NCBI GenBank assembly: GCA_017403155.1
Contig: JAFQOP010000005.1
Span: forward strand, 22,140 to 86,139
Origin: Clostridia bacterium
GTDB lineage: Bacteria; Bacillota; Clostridia; Oscillospirales; CAG-272
Reading direction: 5' to 3'
DNA: 64,000 nt
Both the position numbers and the translations under genes were made by a program. The notes below the pieces were generated by a model that saw nothing but the letters and a program-made list of their open reading frames with translations, had not been told where the DNA came from and did no database searches. Below are positions 49,450-57,741 of the stretch, one piece after another. Within the stretch, counting starts at the first letter, position 1, and the number at the start of each line of letters is the position of its first letter.

Positions 49450-50520
49450 TTAAAAGCGCACGGGTAGGGGGTTATCCGCATGGACCTTCTCAATTACGCT
49501 GATTATGCGCGCCGCCATCTCTGGCGTGACGGTGAGGGGCGTGTCGCACTTCAGGGTTGCGTGAAGCATACGGTAGAAGTTCTCCGTAGCAGTAGAGAAG
49601 GAGTCACCCTCTATCCTTCCCTTCTCCTCGTGGGTGATGAGCTGCTCGGAACAATAGGTGGGAAGACCCTTTTCGTCCGTGATGAAATCGCGGCAGACGG
49701 GGCGCTCGGGATTTTCACCGTCTACGATATATTTCATTTCATAATCGGTGTAGGTCGATCTGTATGTGCCTCTGTCGCCTATAATCTTTACGGTCATTTC
49801 GGGGAAGGCATCGGTCGATATCATCTCGATATCTACAACGCACCTGCCGGGGGCTGTGATGATGATTTTGGAGTAATCGTCGGAGTCGCCGCTTGTTACA
49901 AGGGTGTCGAGTCTGGAGAATGCAACGTCAGCGCTCTCGTCAAAGTCGAGAAAGCCGAGAGCCATACCGATGGGATGGGGACCGGTGTTGTAGGTGCTGC
50001 CCGCAACGCGGCACTGCAGGGTCTGCCAATCCCAGCGTCTTACAAGACCGTTGTAGCTGATATTTATCTGCTTTACCCTGCCGAGCTTTCCTTCGGCAAT
50101 AACCTTGAGGGCATTCTGATATATGGGTGCGAGGAAGGTCTGCTGGAATACGGCGAGGATAAGTCCGCGCTCGTTTGCACATCTGATGAGGTCGTCGCAC
50201 TCATAGCGCGTGCGAGCCATAGGCTTCTCGACGAGTACGTTGAAGCCGTGCTCAAGCAGATCCTTGCTTATCGAATAGTGGGTGTCCGAATAGGTATCGT
50301 TTACAACGATGTCAATGCCCTCGATGCCGAAGAGCTTGGTGTAGTCATCGAGTATTACAGCGCCCTCATATTCCTCTGCTGCAAGGGCGCGACGCGCAGG
50401 GTCACTTTCTACAACGTAGGCAACGTTGACGTACTTGTTTGCCTCCGACTTATAAAATGCGCCGTGAATATTACGTCCGCTTCTGCCCTGCCCTATTATT
50501 GCAAGACTAATTCTTTCCAT
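49450..50520 (-). CDS. Gfo/Idh/MocA-family oxidoreductase
   Basis: A 356-aa protein of typical length. NAD motif AIIGQGRSGRNIH, GIDIVVNDTYSDTHY, the catalytic-lysine motif NVLVEKPMARTRYE, and GPHPIGMALGFLDF. The C-terminal domain has the open sheet of the family. First gene of the three-gene unit (two oxidoreductases and an isomerase) that resembles small sugar-conversion modules; an AraC regulator is divergent. Confidence 0.9.
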   Translation of the reverse strand: MERISLAIIGQGRSGRNIHGAFYKSEANKYVNVAYVVESDPARRALAAEEYEGAVILDDYTKLFGIEGIDIVVNDTYSDTHYSISKDLLEHGFNVLVEKPMARTRYECDDLIRCANERGLILAVFQQTFLAPIYQNALKVIAEGKLGRVKQINISYNGLVRRWDWQTLQCRVAGSTYNTGPHPIGMALGFLDFDESADVAFSRLDTLVTSGDSDDYSKIIITAPGRCVVDIEMISTDAFPEMTVKIIGDRGTYRSTYTDYEMKYIVDGENPERPVCRDFITDEKGLPTYCSEQLITHEEKGRIEGDSFSTATENFYRMLHATLKCDTPLTVTPEMAARIISVIEKVHADNPLPVRF

Positions 50521-50557
50521 TTATATAACAAGCCTCCTTAGCTCTTTTTATACCTTA

Positions 50558-50586
50558 ATTTTACTGTAACAAAAAATAAAAGTAAA
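50558..50586 (-). promoter_or_regulatory. Promoter of the Gfo/Idh-isomerase operon
   Basis: TTTACT, 17-bp spacer, TAAAAT on the minus strand. Confidence 0.65.
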
Positions 50587-50608
50587 TAATAAAAAATGCC
50601 TTTATATA

Positions 50609-50637
50609 TTGCAAAAAATGTAATAGTATGTTAATAT
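50609..50637 (+). promoter_or_regulatory. Promoter of the divergent AraC regulator
   Basis: TTGCAA, 17-bp spacer, TAATAT; GGGGAG before the start codon. Confidence 0.6.
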
Positions 50638-50668
50638 AGTTATAACAAGAAGAATACGGGGAGCAAAC

Positions 50669-51484
50669 ATGTCTTATATCATTGAAAGTGTAAGCGACAG
50701 GCTGAAGCTATACCACTCCTACACGGAGTCGGTTACGGAAAGCACGTATGCACCGCACTACCACGACAAATGCGAAATAATTTACTTTATGAGCGGAGAC
50801 GTAACGTATACCACCGAGGGACGCACCTACAAGCTGAAGAAGGGAGATATTGTGCTCTCCCGACCGAGGCAGATACACCGCATCCTGCCGAAGGATGGCA
50901 CGGAATATGAAAGATACGTGGCGATAATAGACCAAGCAAGAGTATCGGGGGATATATGGAAGAGGCTGGACAACGGCCAGGACGTATTCCCCGCGAGGGA
51001 TAACGAGAGAATATTTGAGCTGTATTCCAAGCTCGATTACTACTACAAGCACTTCAGCGCGGAGGAGTTTGACCACCTTGCATTCTCGGCAATCGAGGAG
51101 GTGCTATACAATCTTACGCTGGCAAGCCCGTATGAGGTGAGCTTTGACGGCAATCCCCTTGTCAGGGCGGCGATAGATTATATAAACGACAACCTCACAA
51201 CACTGCGCGGAGTAGAGGATATCTGCTCCAAGCTATATATAACGAAAAGCCATCTGCACCATCTCTTCTCCGAGTATCTGCAGGTTACCCCCGCAAAATA
51301 CATAGTCACGAAGAGACTCATCATGGCGCAAAGGCTCATCCGTCGGGGACAGCGACCGACGGAGGTCTACTCTCTGTGCGGCTTTCTTGACTATGCGACC
51401 TTTTTCCGCAATTACAAGCGGCACTTCGGCTACTCTCCAAACCGCGAGGGCAAGGCGAGAAGAGACGACAAGATTTTTGTCTAG
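50669..51484 (+). CDS. AraC-family regulator of the Gfo/Idh operon
   Basis: A 271-aa protein. N-terminal cupin sensor with APHYHDKCEIIYFMSGDV and GDIVLSRPRQIHRI; C-terminal HTH pair with GVEDICSKLYITKSHLHHLF and PTEVYSLCGFLDYATFFRNY. Divergent arrangement with the two Gfo/Idh genes and isomerase suggests it activates that operon in response to the pathway sugar. The C-terminus ends after GYSPNREGKARRDDK. Confidence 0.9.
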   Translation: MSYIIESVSDRLKLYHSYTESVTESTYAPHYHDKCEIIYFMSGDVTYTTEGRTYKLKKGDIVLSRPRQIHRILPKDGTEYERYVAIIDQARVSGDIWKRLDNGQDVFPARDNERIFELYSKLDYYYKHFSAEEFDHLAFSAIEEVLYNLTLASPYEVSFDGNPLVRAAIDYINDNLTTLRGVEDICSKLYITKSHLHHLFSEYLQVTPAKYIVTKRLIMAQRLIRRGQRPTEVYSLCGFLDYATFFRNYKRHFGYSPNREGKARRDDKIFV

Positions 51485-51541
51485 GTACATTTTCTGCTAT
51501 TCCTTGACGGAATAAATCTTTGTTTTTTCACATTTTATGAC

Positions 51542-51574
51542 AAAAAGCAGGAGGGAATCCCTCCTGCTTTTTGC
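51542..51574. terminator. Terminator between AraC and ASCH genes
   Basis: AAAAAGCAGGAGGGA and TCCCTCCTGCTTTTT form a near-perfect hairpin usable in both directions. Confidence 0.9.
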
Positions 51575-51578
51575 CTTT

Positions 51579-51920
51579 TTATTCAAGCTTGATTTCTATA
51601 CCGACGACTCCCCACCTTGCCTCGTCCGCCTCCGTGTAGAAGCGGCGGAGGAGCTGCTGTGCCTCAAGGCTATCGGCGCACGGAAGCGCGCGAGCCAAAA
51701 GTGCGCCATCCGAGAGGAGGACGGCAAAGGAGGGGGCTGTGCAGAGTCCGACGACTCTTGTACGGAGCACATCGCGCTCTCCCTTCCTATTAAATAATAT
51801 AATATCACCGAGCCGAATTTGTCTGCGCTTCTCATCATAGAGGCGAAGCTCAACGGTTTTCGTGCCGTTTTCGATCTTTTCAAAGTATTCGGCGTCGAGT
51901 GTCATTCTGTGTTCGTTCAT
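51579..51920 (-). CDS. ASCH-domain protein
   Basis: A 113-aa protein, a single ASCH (PUA-like beta-barrel) domain: MTLDAEYFEKIENGTKTVELRLYDEKRR (residues 6-33) and LGDIILFNRKGERDVL. The family binds RNA or modified nucleosides and one member is a ribonuclease, but no function can be assigned. Separated from the upstream four-gene operon by a terminator at 51932-51969, so probably independent. Confidence 0.88.
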   Translation of the reverse strand: MNEHRMTLDAEYFEKIENGTKTVELRLYDEKRRQIRLGDIILFNRKGERDVLRTRVVGLCTAPSFAVLLSDGALLARALPCADSLEAQQLLRRFYTEADEARWGVVGIEIKLE

Positions 51921-51931
51921 AGTCCACCCTT

Positions 51932-51969
51932 GTAAAACGGGGAGAGACGAGCCGCGCTCCCTCTCCCCG
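51932..51969 (-). terminator. Terminator of the RyR-AAA-YbjN operon
   Basis: Minus strand CGGGGAGAG, a 14-nt loop, CTCTCCCCG, then TTTTAC, about 10 nt after the last YbjN stop. Confidence 0.85.
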
Positions 51970-51978
51970 AATTTTGCC

Positions 51979-52455
51979 TTACAGATATTTCATCATAAAT
52001 TCCTCGATGCCTATCTTGCCCGAGTTAAGCTCATAGAAGCCCTCGTTGTACTTATCAACGGTAAAGCAAGCAATATCGATCATGTGGTCGATAAGATCGA
52101 CGCTGATAATGCTGTCACGGAAGCTGGTATTTATTCTGTAAAGAATATTACCGTTTTCTATCGAGGTATCGAAGCTGCCCTCAACGAGGTCGTAGTTTAC
52201 CATAGCGGTAGAAATAGCAGCGAGCACTCTCTTTTCAGAATCAAACTCGAAGGGAAGGAAGGAGAGAATTCTCAAAAGCTGACGTTCTGCATCGCAGATG
52301 AAGATAAAGCGCATAGGAATATCATCGCCGTTTACACCGAGGTGGATTCGAAGCTCATCCTCCTCCGCATCATAGGTCCAATTTCTTGCATCGAGAGTCT
52401 CCTTCAGGGTTGCGAACACCTCGAGTGCGTTTTTCATTTCCTTATCAGTAGCCAT
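51979..52455 (-). CDS. YbjN-like protein (copy 2)
   Basis: A 158-aa protein of the YbjN type III-chaperone-like fold. N-terminal helix ALEVFATLKETLDARNW, a beta-meander including LRIHLGVNGDDIPMRF, then RVLAAISTAMVNYDLVEGSFD and FRDSIISVDLIDHMIDIAC. It aligns along its length with its neighbour (52468-52947): same order, same NY-x-x-V-x-G-[NS]-FD motif, same final helix pattern GxxxxEEFMxxYL. The family is poorly characterised (putative sensory regulators or chaperones). Last gene of the four-gene operon. Confidence 0.82.
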   Translation of the reverse strand: MATDKEMKNALEVFATLKETLDARNWTYDAEEDELRIHLGVNGDDIPMRFIFICDAERQLLRILSFLPFEFDSEKRVLAAISTAMVNYDLVEGSFDTSIENGNILYRINTSFRDSIISVDLIDHMIDIACFTVDKYNEGFYELNSGKIGIEEFMMKYL

Positions 52456-52467
52456 TTTTTCTCCTCC

Positions 52468-52947
52468 TTATTCGTCTATAAATGCCTTCAGCTCTTCAAG
52501 GGTATATCTTCCCTTGCCTATCATGAAAAGCTTGTCGTTGTATGCGTCAATAGTAGAGCAGGAAACACCGATCATGTAGTTGAACAGCTCTGTGCCGACG
52601 AGGCTCTCTCTGAATCTCGAGGTGAGTCTGAATATGATTCTGCCCGTGCTGAAGTTGTAGTCAAAGTTGCCGTCTACGGTAGCATAGTTGATCATAGCAA
52701 GAGCTACTGCCACCTCTACTCTGCTATCCTCGGGGACGGTGTAGGAAAGGTCGGAAAACAGAGACACAAGAAGTCTCTCAGGGTCAACCTTTATGCGCAG
52801 GGTGATGTCGATGTCATTGCCAATCACCTCCGCCTTTACCTCAAGTCCTTCTTCGTCCTTGGTGTAGGTCCACCCTCTGGAATCTAGAGCAAGGCAAAGA
52901 GTTTCATATGCTTCATTTGCCTGCATCATCTTATTATTATCTGCCAT
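52468..52947 (-). CDS. YbjN-like protein (copy 1)
   Basis: A 159-aa paralog of the downstream gene, with AAGGAGG before its start. ANEAYETLCLALDSRGW, EVIGNDIDITLRI, ALAMINYATVDGNFDY, FRESLVGTELFNYMIGVSC. The duplicated pair suggests a hetero- or homodimeric chaperone-like module acting with the AAA+ ATPase encoded 20 bp upstream. No catalytic residues are evident. Confidence 0.82.
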   Translation of the reverse strand: MADNNKMMQANEAYETLCLALDSRGWTYTKDEEGLEVKAEVIGNDIDITLRIKVDPERLLVSLFSDLSYTVPEDSRVEVAVALAMINYATVDGNFDYNFSTGRIIFRLTSRFRESLVGTELFNYMIGVSCSTIDAYNDKLFMIGKGRYTLEELKAFIDE

Positions 52948-52967
52948 TTATATGTCCTCCTTATAAA

Positions 52968-55031
52968 TTATACCAAAAAGCCGATTTTTCTGTTTGCGGG
53001 CTTATCCTGCATGGTGTAGGTGAATTCCTTGTCCGAGGTTGCGCTCTCGAAATCCGCCTTGGTTATTCTGACGTTTGAGACCTTCTCAAGCTGGCAGCGA
53101 AGCGCCGCCTTCGACCAGGTGCGCTCGAAGAGGTTTCTGACGAATCTGGCGTTGCTGAAGGTCTTGGTGTTGATAACCGAGTCGGGAATGCCGAGGAAAT
53201 AGTCCTTGGCAAGGGGGAGAACCTCCTCGTCATAGGCAAACTTCTTGCCCAGCATAGATACGAATATCTTATAAAGATCCTCACGGGTGAAGTTGGGGAA
53301 TTCAACGAGGTAAGGCATTCTGCTCGCAAGACCCGTGTTGCCCTCCATAAGGTGCTCCATCTCATCGGTGTAGCCAGCCATTATGATAACGATATCCGAG
53401 CGATGGTTTTCCATCTCGGTGATGAGGGTATCGAGAGCCTCTCTGCCGTAGTCCTTCTTATCCTCGGCACCCTTGTAGAGGGAGTATGCCTCGTCAATAA
53501 AGAGGACGGAGCCGTATGCATCGCGGCAGATAGCGGCGGTCTTGGGCGCGGTCTCACCGATGTAGCGACCGCAGAAGTCACGGCCTCTGTGCTCGTGGAA
53601 GGCTCCAACGCGGAGCACTCCTCTGTCCTTGAGAATCTTGCCGAGTATTCTCGCAACGGTGGTCTTACCTGTTCCGGGGTTGCCGACGAAGCGCATATGT
53701 ATGCAGGGCATTTCAACATCGCCCGAGCTGCGCGCGAACTCGATCTGTGCGAGTATCTCATTGATACGGTTCTTTATCGAGTCTGCGGCAACGAGGTTGT
53801 CGAGCATCTCCATGCCCGAAAGCTCCTCGTATATTATGCTGGTGCAGACCTTAGCCATATCGCGCTTTCCGATAAGATTGTCGGGCTTTTCGCGCTTTGC
53901 GTTGGAGAGCTGCTTCTTATATATAAGCTCACGGATGACCTTCTTCACGGTGTTGAGACCGTAGAATCTGCCGTCGCTCTTCTCCTCGCGGATACGCGCG
54001 TGGAATGCGGGCCAGGCTGTCTTGGTTGCCTTGAGTCCGTATTTAGCAAGCTCCGTGCAAGCATACTCCTGAAGCTCGTCTGCGGTGAAGGGGGGGATGG
54101 ATATCGTGCGGACGAAGAGAAGGTCATTGAGGCTGGTCTGTACCTTTGCAAGTATCTCCTTCTCAACGAAGGGAATACGGAATACGACAAGGCTGGAGTC
54201 CATCTCCTTCTGCACGTCGAGGAGCGCCTCCTTGAAGCCGGGGGTGTTGAGGTCGTTCATCCACTCGCTGATATCGACGCAGGTAATTCCGCCGCGACGC
54301 ACGTAGATACTGGGTGCACTCTTCTTATCGTCGGGTGCCTTGAGCTTATCCTCGGATATGTTCTTGGGGCTGACCTTCATAATGCCGAGCTCCTGCAAAA
54401 GCTCTGCAAATACGGAGAGGTAGGTGGAAAGTCCGCTACCGCTGTTTATGGAAATGAGGTATGCCTGGTGAGCAAATACCTCGGCGCTGCCCGACTTGAT
54501 AAGCTGGGGCGCTACAAGCCGTATCTCCTTTGCCAGAGCCTTGAACTCGTCACCGCCGATGAGTCCGTTTATCTTCTTCATAACGGCATCAACCTTTGAC
54601 TCCTTCGTATCGACAACCGGCTCCTTAACCGTCTCGCCCTTGACATCGGCAGGAGGATTGTCCTCGTCTGCTTCCTCGTCCTCGTCGTCATCGTCTCCGA
54701 AGAACTTGGCAAAGAGGTCCTCGATTCCGTCGTCATCGTCGTCCTCCTCTTCCTCAAGGTCCTCAACCGCGGTGCTCACAACCTTCGATGCATCCTCAAG
54801 CGTATATTTTTCCTTGAAGGTATCGCAGATGAACTTTATGACGTCAGCTGCTGTGAAATCGCCCTCCGTAAGGTCGAAGCTGATAGTCTTGTGGGTGATT
54901 CCCTGGATTGCGATCTTCTCCGAATACTTATTCTCAAGAGTGCTCTTGAGGAAGAGAATGGGACGCACCTCATCCTCCTTGTGCTCAAGAATCCAGAGCC
55001 CCGGGAGTGTTACTGTAACTCTTTTTTTCAT
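52968..55031 (-). CDS. CbxX/CfxQ-type AAA+ ATPase with acidic linker
   Basis: A 687-aa protein. Residues 1-90 form an uncharacterised alpha/beta domain. A highly acidic stretch at about 93-135 (DLEEEEDDDDDGIEDL, GDDDDEDEEADED) is followed by a middle region (about 235-370) resembling a degenerate AAA module without Walker motifs (VVFRIPFVEKEILAK, LLFVRTISIPPFTADELQEY). The C-terminal active AAA+ of SpoVK/CbxX type has Walker A GNPGTGKTTV at 450-459, Walker B SVLFIDEAY at about 509-517, and an arginine in GLASRMPYLVEFP. Member of the four-gene operon; likely remodels a protein partner. Confidence 0.88.
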   Translation of the reverse strand: MKKRVTVTLPGLWILEHKEDEVRPILFLKSTLENKYSEKIAIQGITHKTISFDLTEGDFTAADVIKFICDTFKEKYTLEDASKVVSTAVEDLEEEEDDDDDGIEDLFAKFFGDDDDEDEEADEDNPPADVKGETVKEPVVDTKESKVDAVMKKINGLIGGDEFKALAKEIRLVAPQLIKSGSAEVFAHQAYLISINSGSGLSTYLSVFAELLQELGIMKVSPKNISEDKLKAPDDKKSAPSIYVRRGGITCVDISEWMNDLNTPGFKEALLDVQKEMDSSLVVFRIPFVEKEILAKVQTSLNDLLFVRTISIPPFTADELQEYACTELAKYGLKATKTAWPAFHARIREEKSDGRFYGLNTVKKVIRELIYKKQLSNAKREKPDNLIGKRDMAKVCTSIIYEELSGMEMLDNLVAADSIKNRINEILAQIEFARSSGDVEMPCIHMRFVGNPGTGKTTVARILGKILKDRGVLRVGAFHEHRGRDFCGRYIGETAPKTAAICRDAYGSVLFIDEAYSLYKGAEDKKDYGREALDTLITEMENHRSDIVIIMAGYTDEMEHLMEGNTGLASRMPYLVEFPNFTREDLYKIFVSMLGKKFAYDEEVLPLAKDYFLGIPDSVINTKTFSNARFVRNLFERTWSKAALRCQLEKVSNVRITKADFESATSDKEFTYTMQDKPANRKIGFLV

Positions 55032-55061
55032 TTTTTTGTTTTATGTCCTTTCGTTTGCTGA

Positions 55062-57527
55062 TTATGTTCTCTTGTTTGCTCTGATAGCCGCCTCGTCCTT
55101 TTCTACGTCCTCCTGAGTTCGGTTCGGCTTGTAGTCGTATCTGAGGCAGGGATGGGTCTTGGCTACGAAGTCCTTGGGTATCTCGCGCGTCTTGTCCTTC
55201 GGGTCCTCGGGAGAAACAACGAAGCCCTCCGCGCGCATAAATGCCGCCCAGCGGATATGCTCATACTCGCCCGCCTCGCTGAGGATCGTCTCTTCACCAA
55301 GCCCAAGCCGCTTTGCCATATACCACCAGATACCTCCGTGCACCGCACTGGCAATGGAGGAATGGCGGTTGTATTCGTAGTGGTTGAAAAGAGAGGTATA
55401 ATTGTGTGCTGTCTCGTCATAGCCGCTTCGCAGCTTGTCGATTCGGTCGACGACGCCGCTCCAGTTGTTGTTGACCGCCTCACCTAGAATCTCGACGTGT
55501 CTGCGCTCTATGAACTCGAGCGAATATCTTTGCTTCATGCTACCGAAGAAGCGAATGCTGTACTGATGATCCTTCGATGCCTTGAGGCGGCACTCGGGAA
55601 GCTCGTCAAACTCCGCATCGATCCTTGCCTTTTTCTTCAGCAGGCTGCCGAGGCGTCTGTCATTTACACGGCAATCGAGTATCTCAGCAAGCTGCTTGCG
55701 CGCTCTTTGCTTCTCTTCTCTTGCTGCTCTTGCGAGCTCTTTCCTTTTTTCCTTAGTGTTATGATGACCCTCTTCCTTATCCTTGCCTGTTAGGAGGGCA
55801 AAGTTCTTTACAGCACTGTATACGATAGTATTTATGGTGGGGACCGCCTCGCCGCTGACAAGGGATTTGCGCTTCAGGGCTGTATTGATTCTTATTGCCG
55901 CGGAGATGTTAAGCTCGTCATTACCCAGGGCAACGAATATATGAGTGATGTTCTCTATGCCGGCGATTTTCCTTGCGAGATCATCGCTCTCCGCATCTGT
56001 GCCCGGATATATATTTATGCTGTACAGAGGGTTAAGTCCGCGCTTCTGCTCCTCGCCGTTGTAGAGCATAAGCTCGGGTGCTACCGTCTGCAGCTTTTCC
56101 ACCGCGTTCGGGTCGGAATCGAAGGCATATATATTAACGAAGTAGTCGGGGAGCTGAGAGCACCAGCAGAAGGTCTTCAGAAACTCCGTACCGTATCCGC
56201 CAAGTCCCACAAGCACGACGTTGAGATGCTTCACTCCGTCTACTGTAGCGTAGTCGTCGTACAGAGTTTTCGGCAGTGGCAGGAGCTTTTCCATCAGCTC
56301 CTCGCTCCTTTGCCTTGACTTTGTGCTCTCGCCGGTGCGCCAGAAGCCGCCGTCGCTGAGCAGCTTCTCGTATGCTACGCGCTTTCTCTCATATATCTCA
56401 ACGGGGCGGAAGAAGGTGGAGGTTACCAGATTGCGCGTTCTGCGCACGGAGCGCACCTTGATCTCGCCGTTGTCAACCGTGTCAAGCAGGATGCCGCCCT
56501 CAACCGTATCGGCAAAGAGGTACATCTCCGTATTCGGTGTATTATACCTCTGCTTTGGGTCGGATACGCATCTGGTTATCATAGTGAGCGCCTGACGGGT
56601 ATTCTCGTCCTCGTCAGCACCGATGAAGTACAGCTTGCGCTGTCTTGCCTTGAAATGCTTCAGGCTTATCTCGGTTATACATTTGCGCAGGCAGATGGCG
56701 CCGAGGCGCTTGGCGCGGGCTATGAGCTCCGCGGTCTGCTCATCGTCATTGCTGTAAACGTCGGCAAAGATGACGACGTTACGACGGGAGTGAAAGAGAG
56801 CCTGGAGACTCTTCTTTTTCCTCTCTTTATTAAATATACACCAAAAAAGATATTGTATGAGTCTGCAGCTCGATTTTACCGTGGTGGATATGCCGCGACA
56901 AAGCGGAGAAAGGAGTCCGAGTGCCTTTTTCTCCTTAAGGTAGGAGCGCGGAAAAATTATATCCTCTGCCAGGGTAATAGAGCGCTCGTTGAGCTCGGAG
57001 AGATAGTAGTAATTGGCATTGAAGGTGCACATATAGCGCCAATATACCACCGTTTCCTTAAAGAGGGAGAGCAGGAAGCCCGCTGTGATAACGGGAGCAA
57101 CAACGAATGCTGTCGCAACGTAGGTCGAGTAGAAGCGGGAGAAAAAGCCGTCAAACTCAGGGAACTGCTCTATCGTTCTCGCCACCGCAGTCTTCACTAT
57201 TTCGTAATCTCCGTCAACGACGAAGAGGCGGATGGTGTTGTGGACGGACATAAGCACAGTCTTCAGACCGTGTGTAAACGAGGTGTCCGTGAGTCCGTCA
57301 ATACCGATCTCATAGTGGAAATATATGGGATAGAAAAGGAGCACCGTGCTGACAAAGAAGCCGATAAGGAACCAATAATACGGACCTATAGCAACCCTGC
57401 GCGTGGTAGAGAGCTCACCGATGAGGGTACGATTCTTGAGAGCTACGTAAAAGGCTCTGATGCACGCAAGCAGCAGCACCGACATAGCAAGCGACGTGCA
57501 TAGCTCACTCATCTCGATAAAATTCAT
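55062..57527 (-). CDS. Membrane protein with two Rossmann-like regions and RyR domain
   Basis: An 821-aa protein. N-terminal TM helices (about 10-30, 48-70 and 142-165, possibly one more) precede a first Rossmann-like unit (NVVIFADVYSNDDEQTAELI, about 255-330). A second has VVLVGLGGYGTEFLKTF with a dinucleotide-binding glycine loop (about 430-450). A charged coiled-coil insert (KEKRKELARAAREEKQRARK) follows. The last 120 residues match an RyR domain: YEYNRHSSIASAVHGGIWW, EYEHIRWAAFMRAEGF, KTHPCLRYD. RyR domains in bacteria are proposed ligand sensors beside TrkA-N folds. First gene of the operon, from a strong promoter. Confidence 0.82.
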   Translation of the reverse strand: MNFIEMSELCTSLAMSVLLLACIRAFYVALKNRTLIGELSTTRRVAIGPYYWFLIGFFVSTVLLFYPIYFHYEIGIDGLTDTSFTHGLKTVLMSVHNTIRLFVVDGDYEIVKTAVARTIEQFPEFDGFFSRFYSTYVATAFVVAPVITAGFLLSLFKETVVYWRYMCTFNANYYYLSELNERSITLAEDIIFPRSYLKEKKALGLLSPLCRGISTTVKSSCRLIQYLFWCIFNKERKKKSLQALFHSRRNVVIFADVYSNDDEQTAELIARAKRLGAICLRKCITEISLKHFKARQRKLYFIGADEDENTRQALTMITRCVSDPKQRYNTPNTEMYLFADTVEGGILLDTVDNGEIKVRSVRRTRNLVTSTFFRPVEIYERKRVAYEKLLSDGGFWRTGESTKSRQRSEELMEKLLPLPKTLYDDYATVDGVKHLNVVLVGLGGYGTEFLKTFCWCSQLPDYFVNIYAFDSDPNAVEKLQTVAPELMLYNGEEQKRGLNPLYSINIYPGTDAESDDLARKIAGIENITHIFVALGNDELNISAAIRINTALKRKSLVSGEAVPTINTIVYSAVKNFALLTGKDKEEGHHNTKEKRKELARAAREEKQRARKQLAEILDCRVNDRRLGSLLKKKARIDAEFDELPECRLKASKDHQYSIRFFGSMKQRYSLEFIERRHVEILGEAVNNNWSGVVDRIDKLRSGYDETAHNYTSLFNHYEYNRHSSIASAVHGGIWWYMAKRLGLGEETILSEAGEYEHIRWAAFMRAEGFVVSPEDPKDKTREIPKDFVAKTHPCLRYDYKPNRTQEDVEKDEAAIRANKRT

Positions 57528-57571
57528 CCTCTATCTCCTTTCTATAATTATTCAAAATATTTATATTAAAT

Positions 57572-57600
57572 ATTTTACAACTTTTTTTTACACTCGTCAA
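57572..57600 (-). promoter_or_regulatory. Promoter of the RyR-AAA-YbjN operon
   Basis: TTGACG, 17-bp spacer, TAAAAT on the minus strand; AAAGGAGATAGAGG precedes the first ATG. Confidence 0.78.
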
Positions 57601-57741
57601 TAGCTTTTGACATAAATAGGCGTTTTGTGTGACCAAGCACTTCCCTTTTTGTAAAATATGCACCAATGAAACAAAAAAAGAGGCATCACTGAAAAGCAAC
57701 GTCTCTTTTTATCTCGCTATTTCGGAGGAGAAGTCCCGTGT

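Noticed and set aside
49480-50541. 353-codon plus-strand frame
   Set aside because: Antisense to a Gfo/Idh/MocA gene.
53352-54599. 415-codon plus-strand frame
   Set aside because: Antisense to the AAA+ gene.
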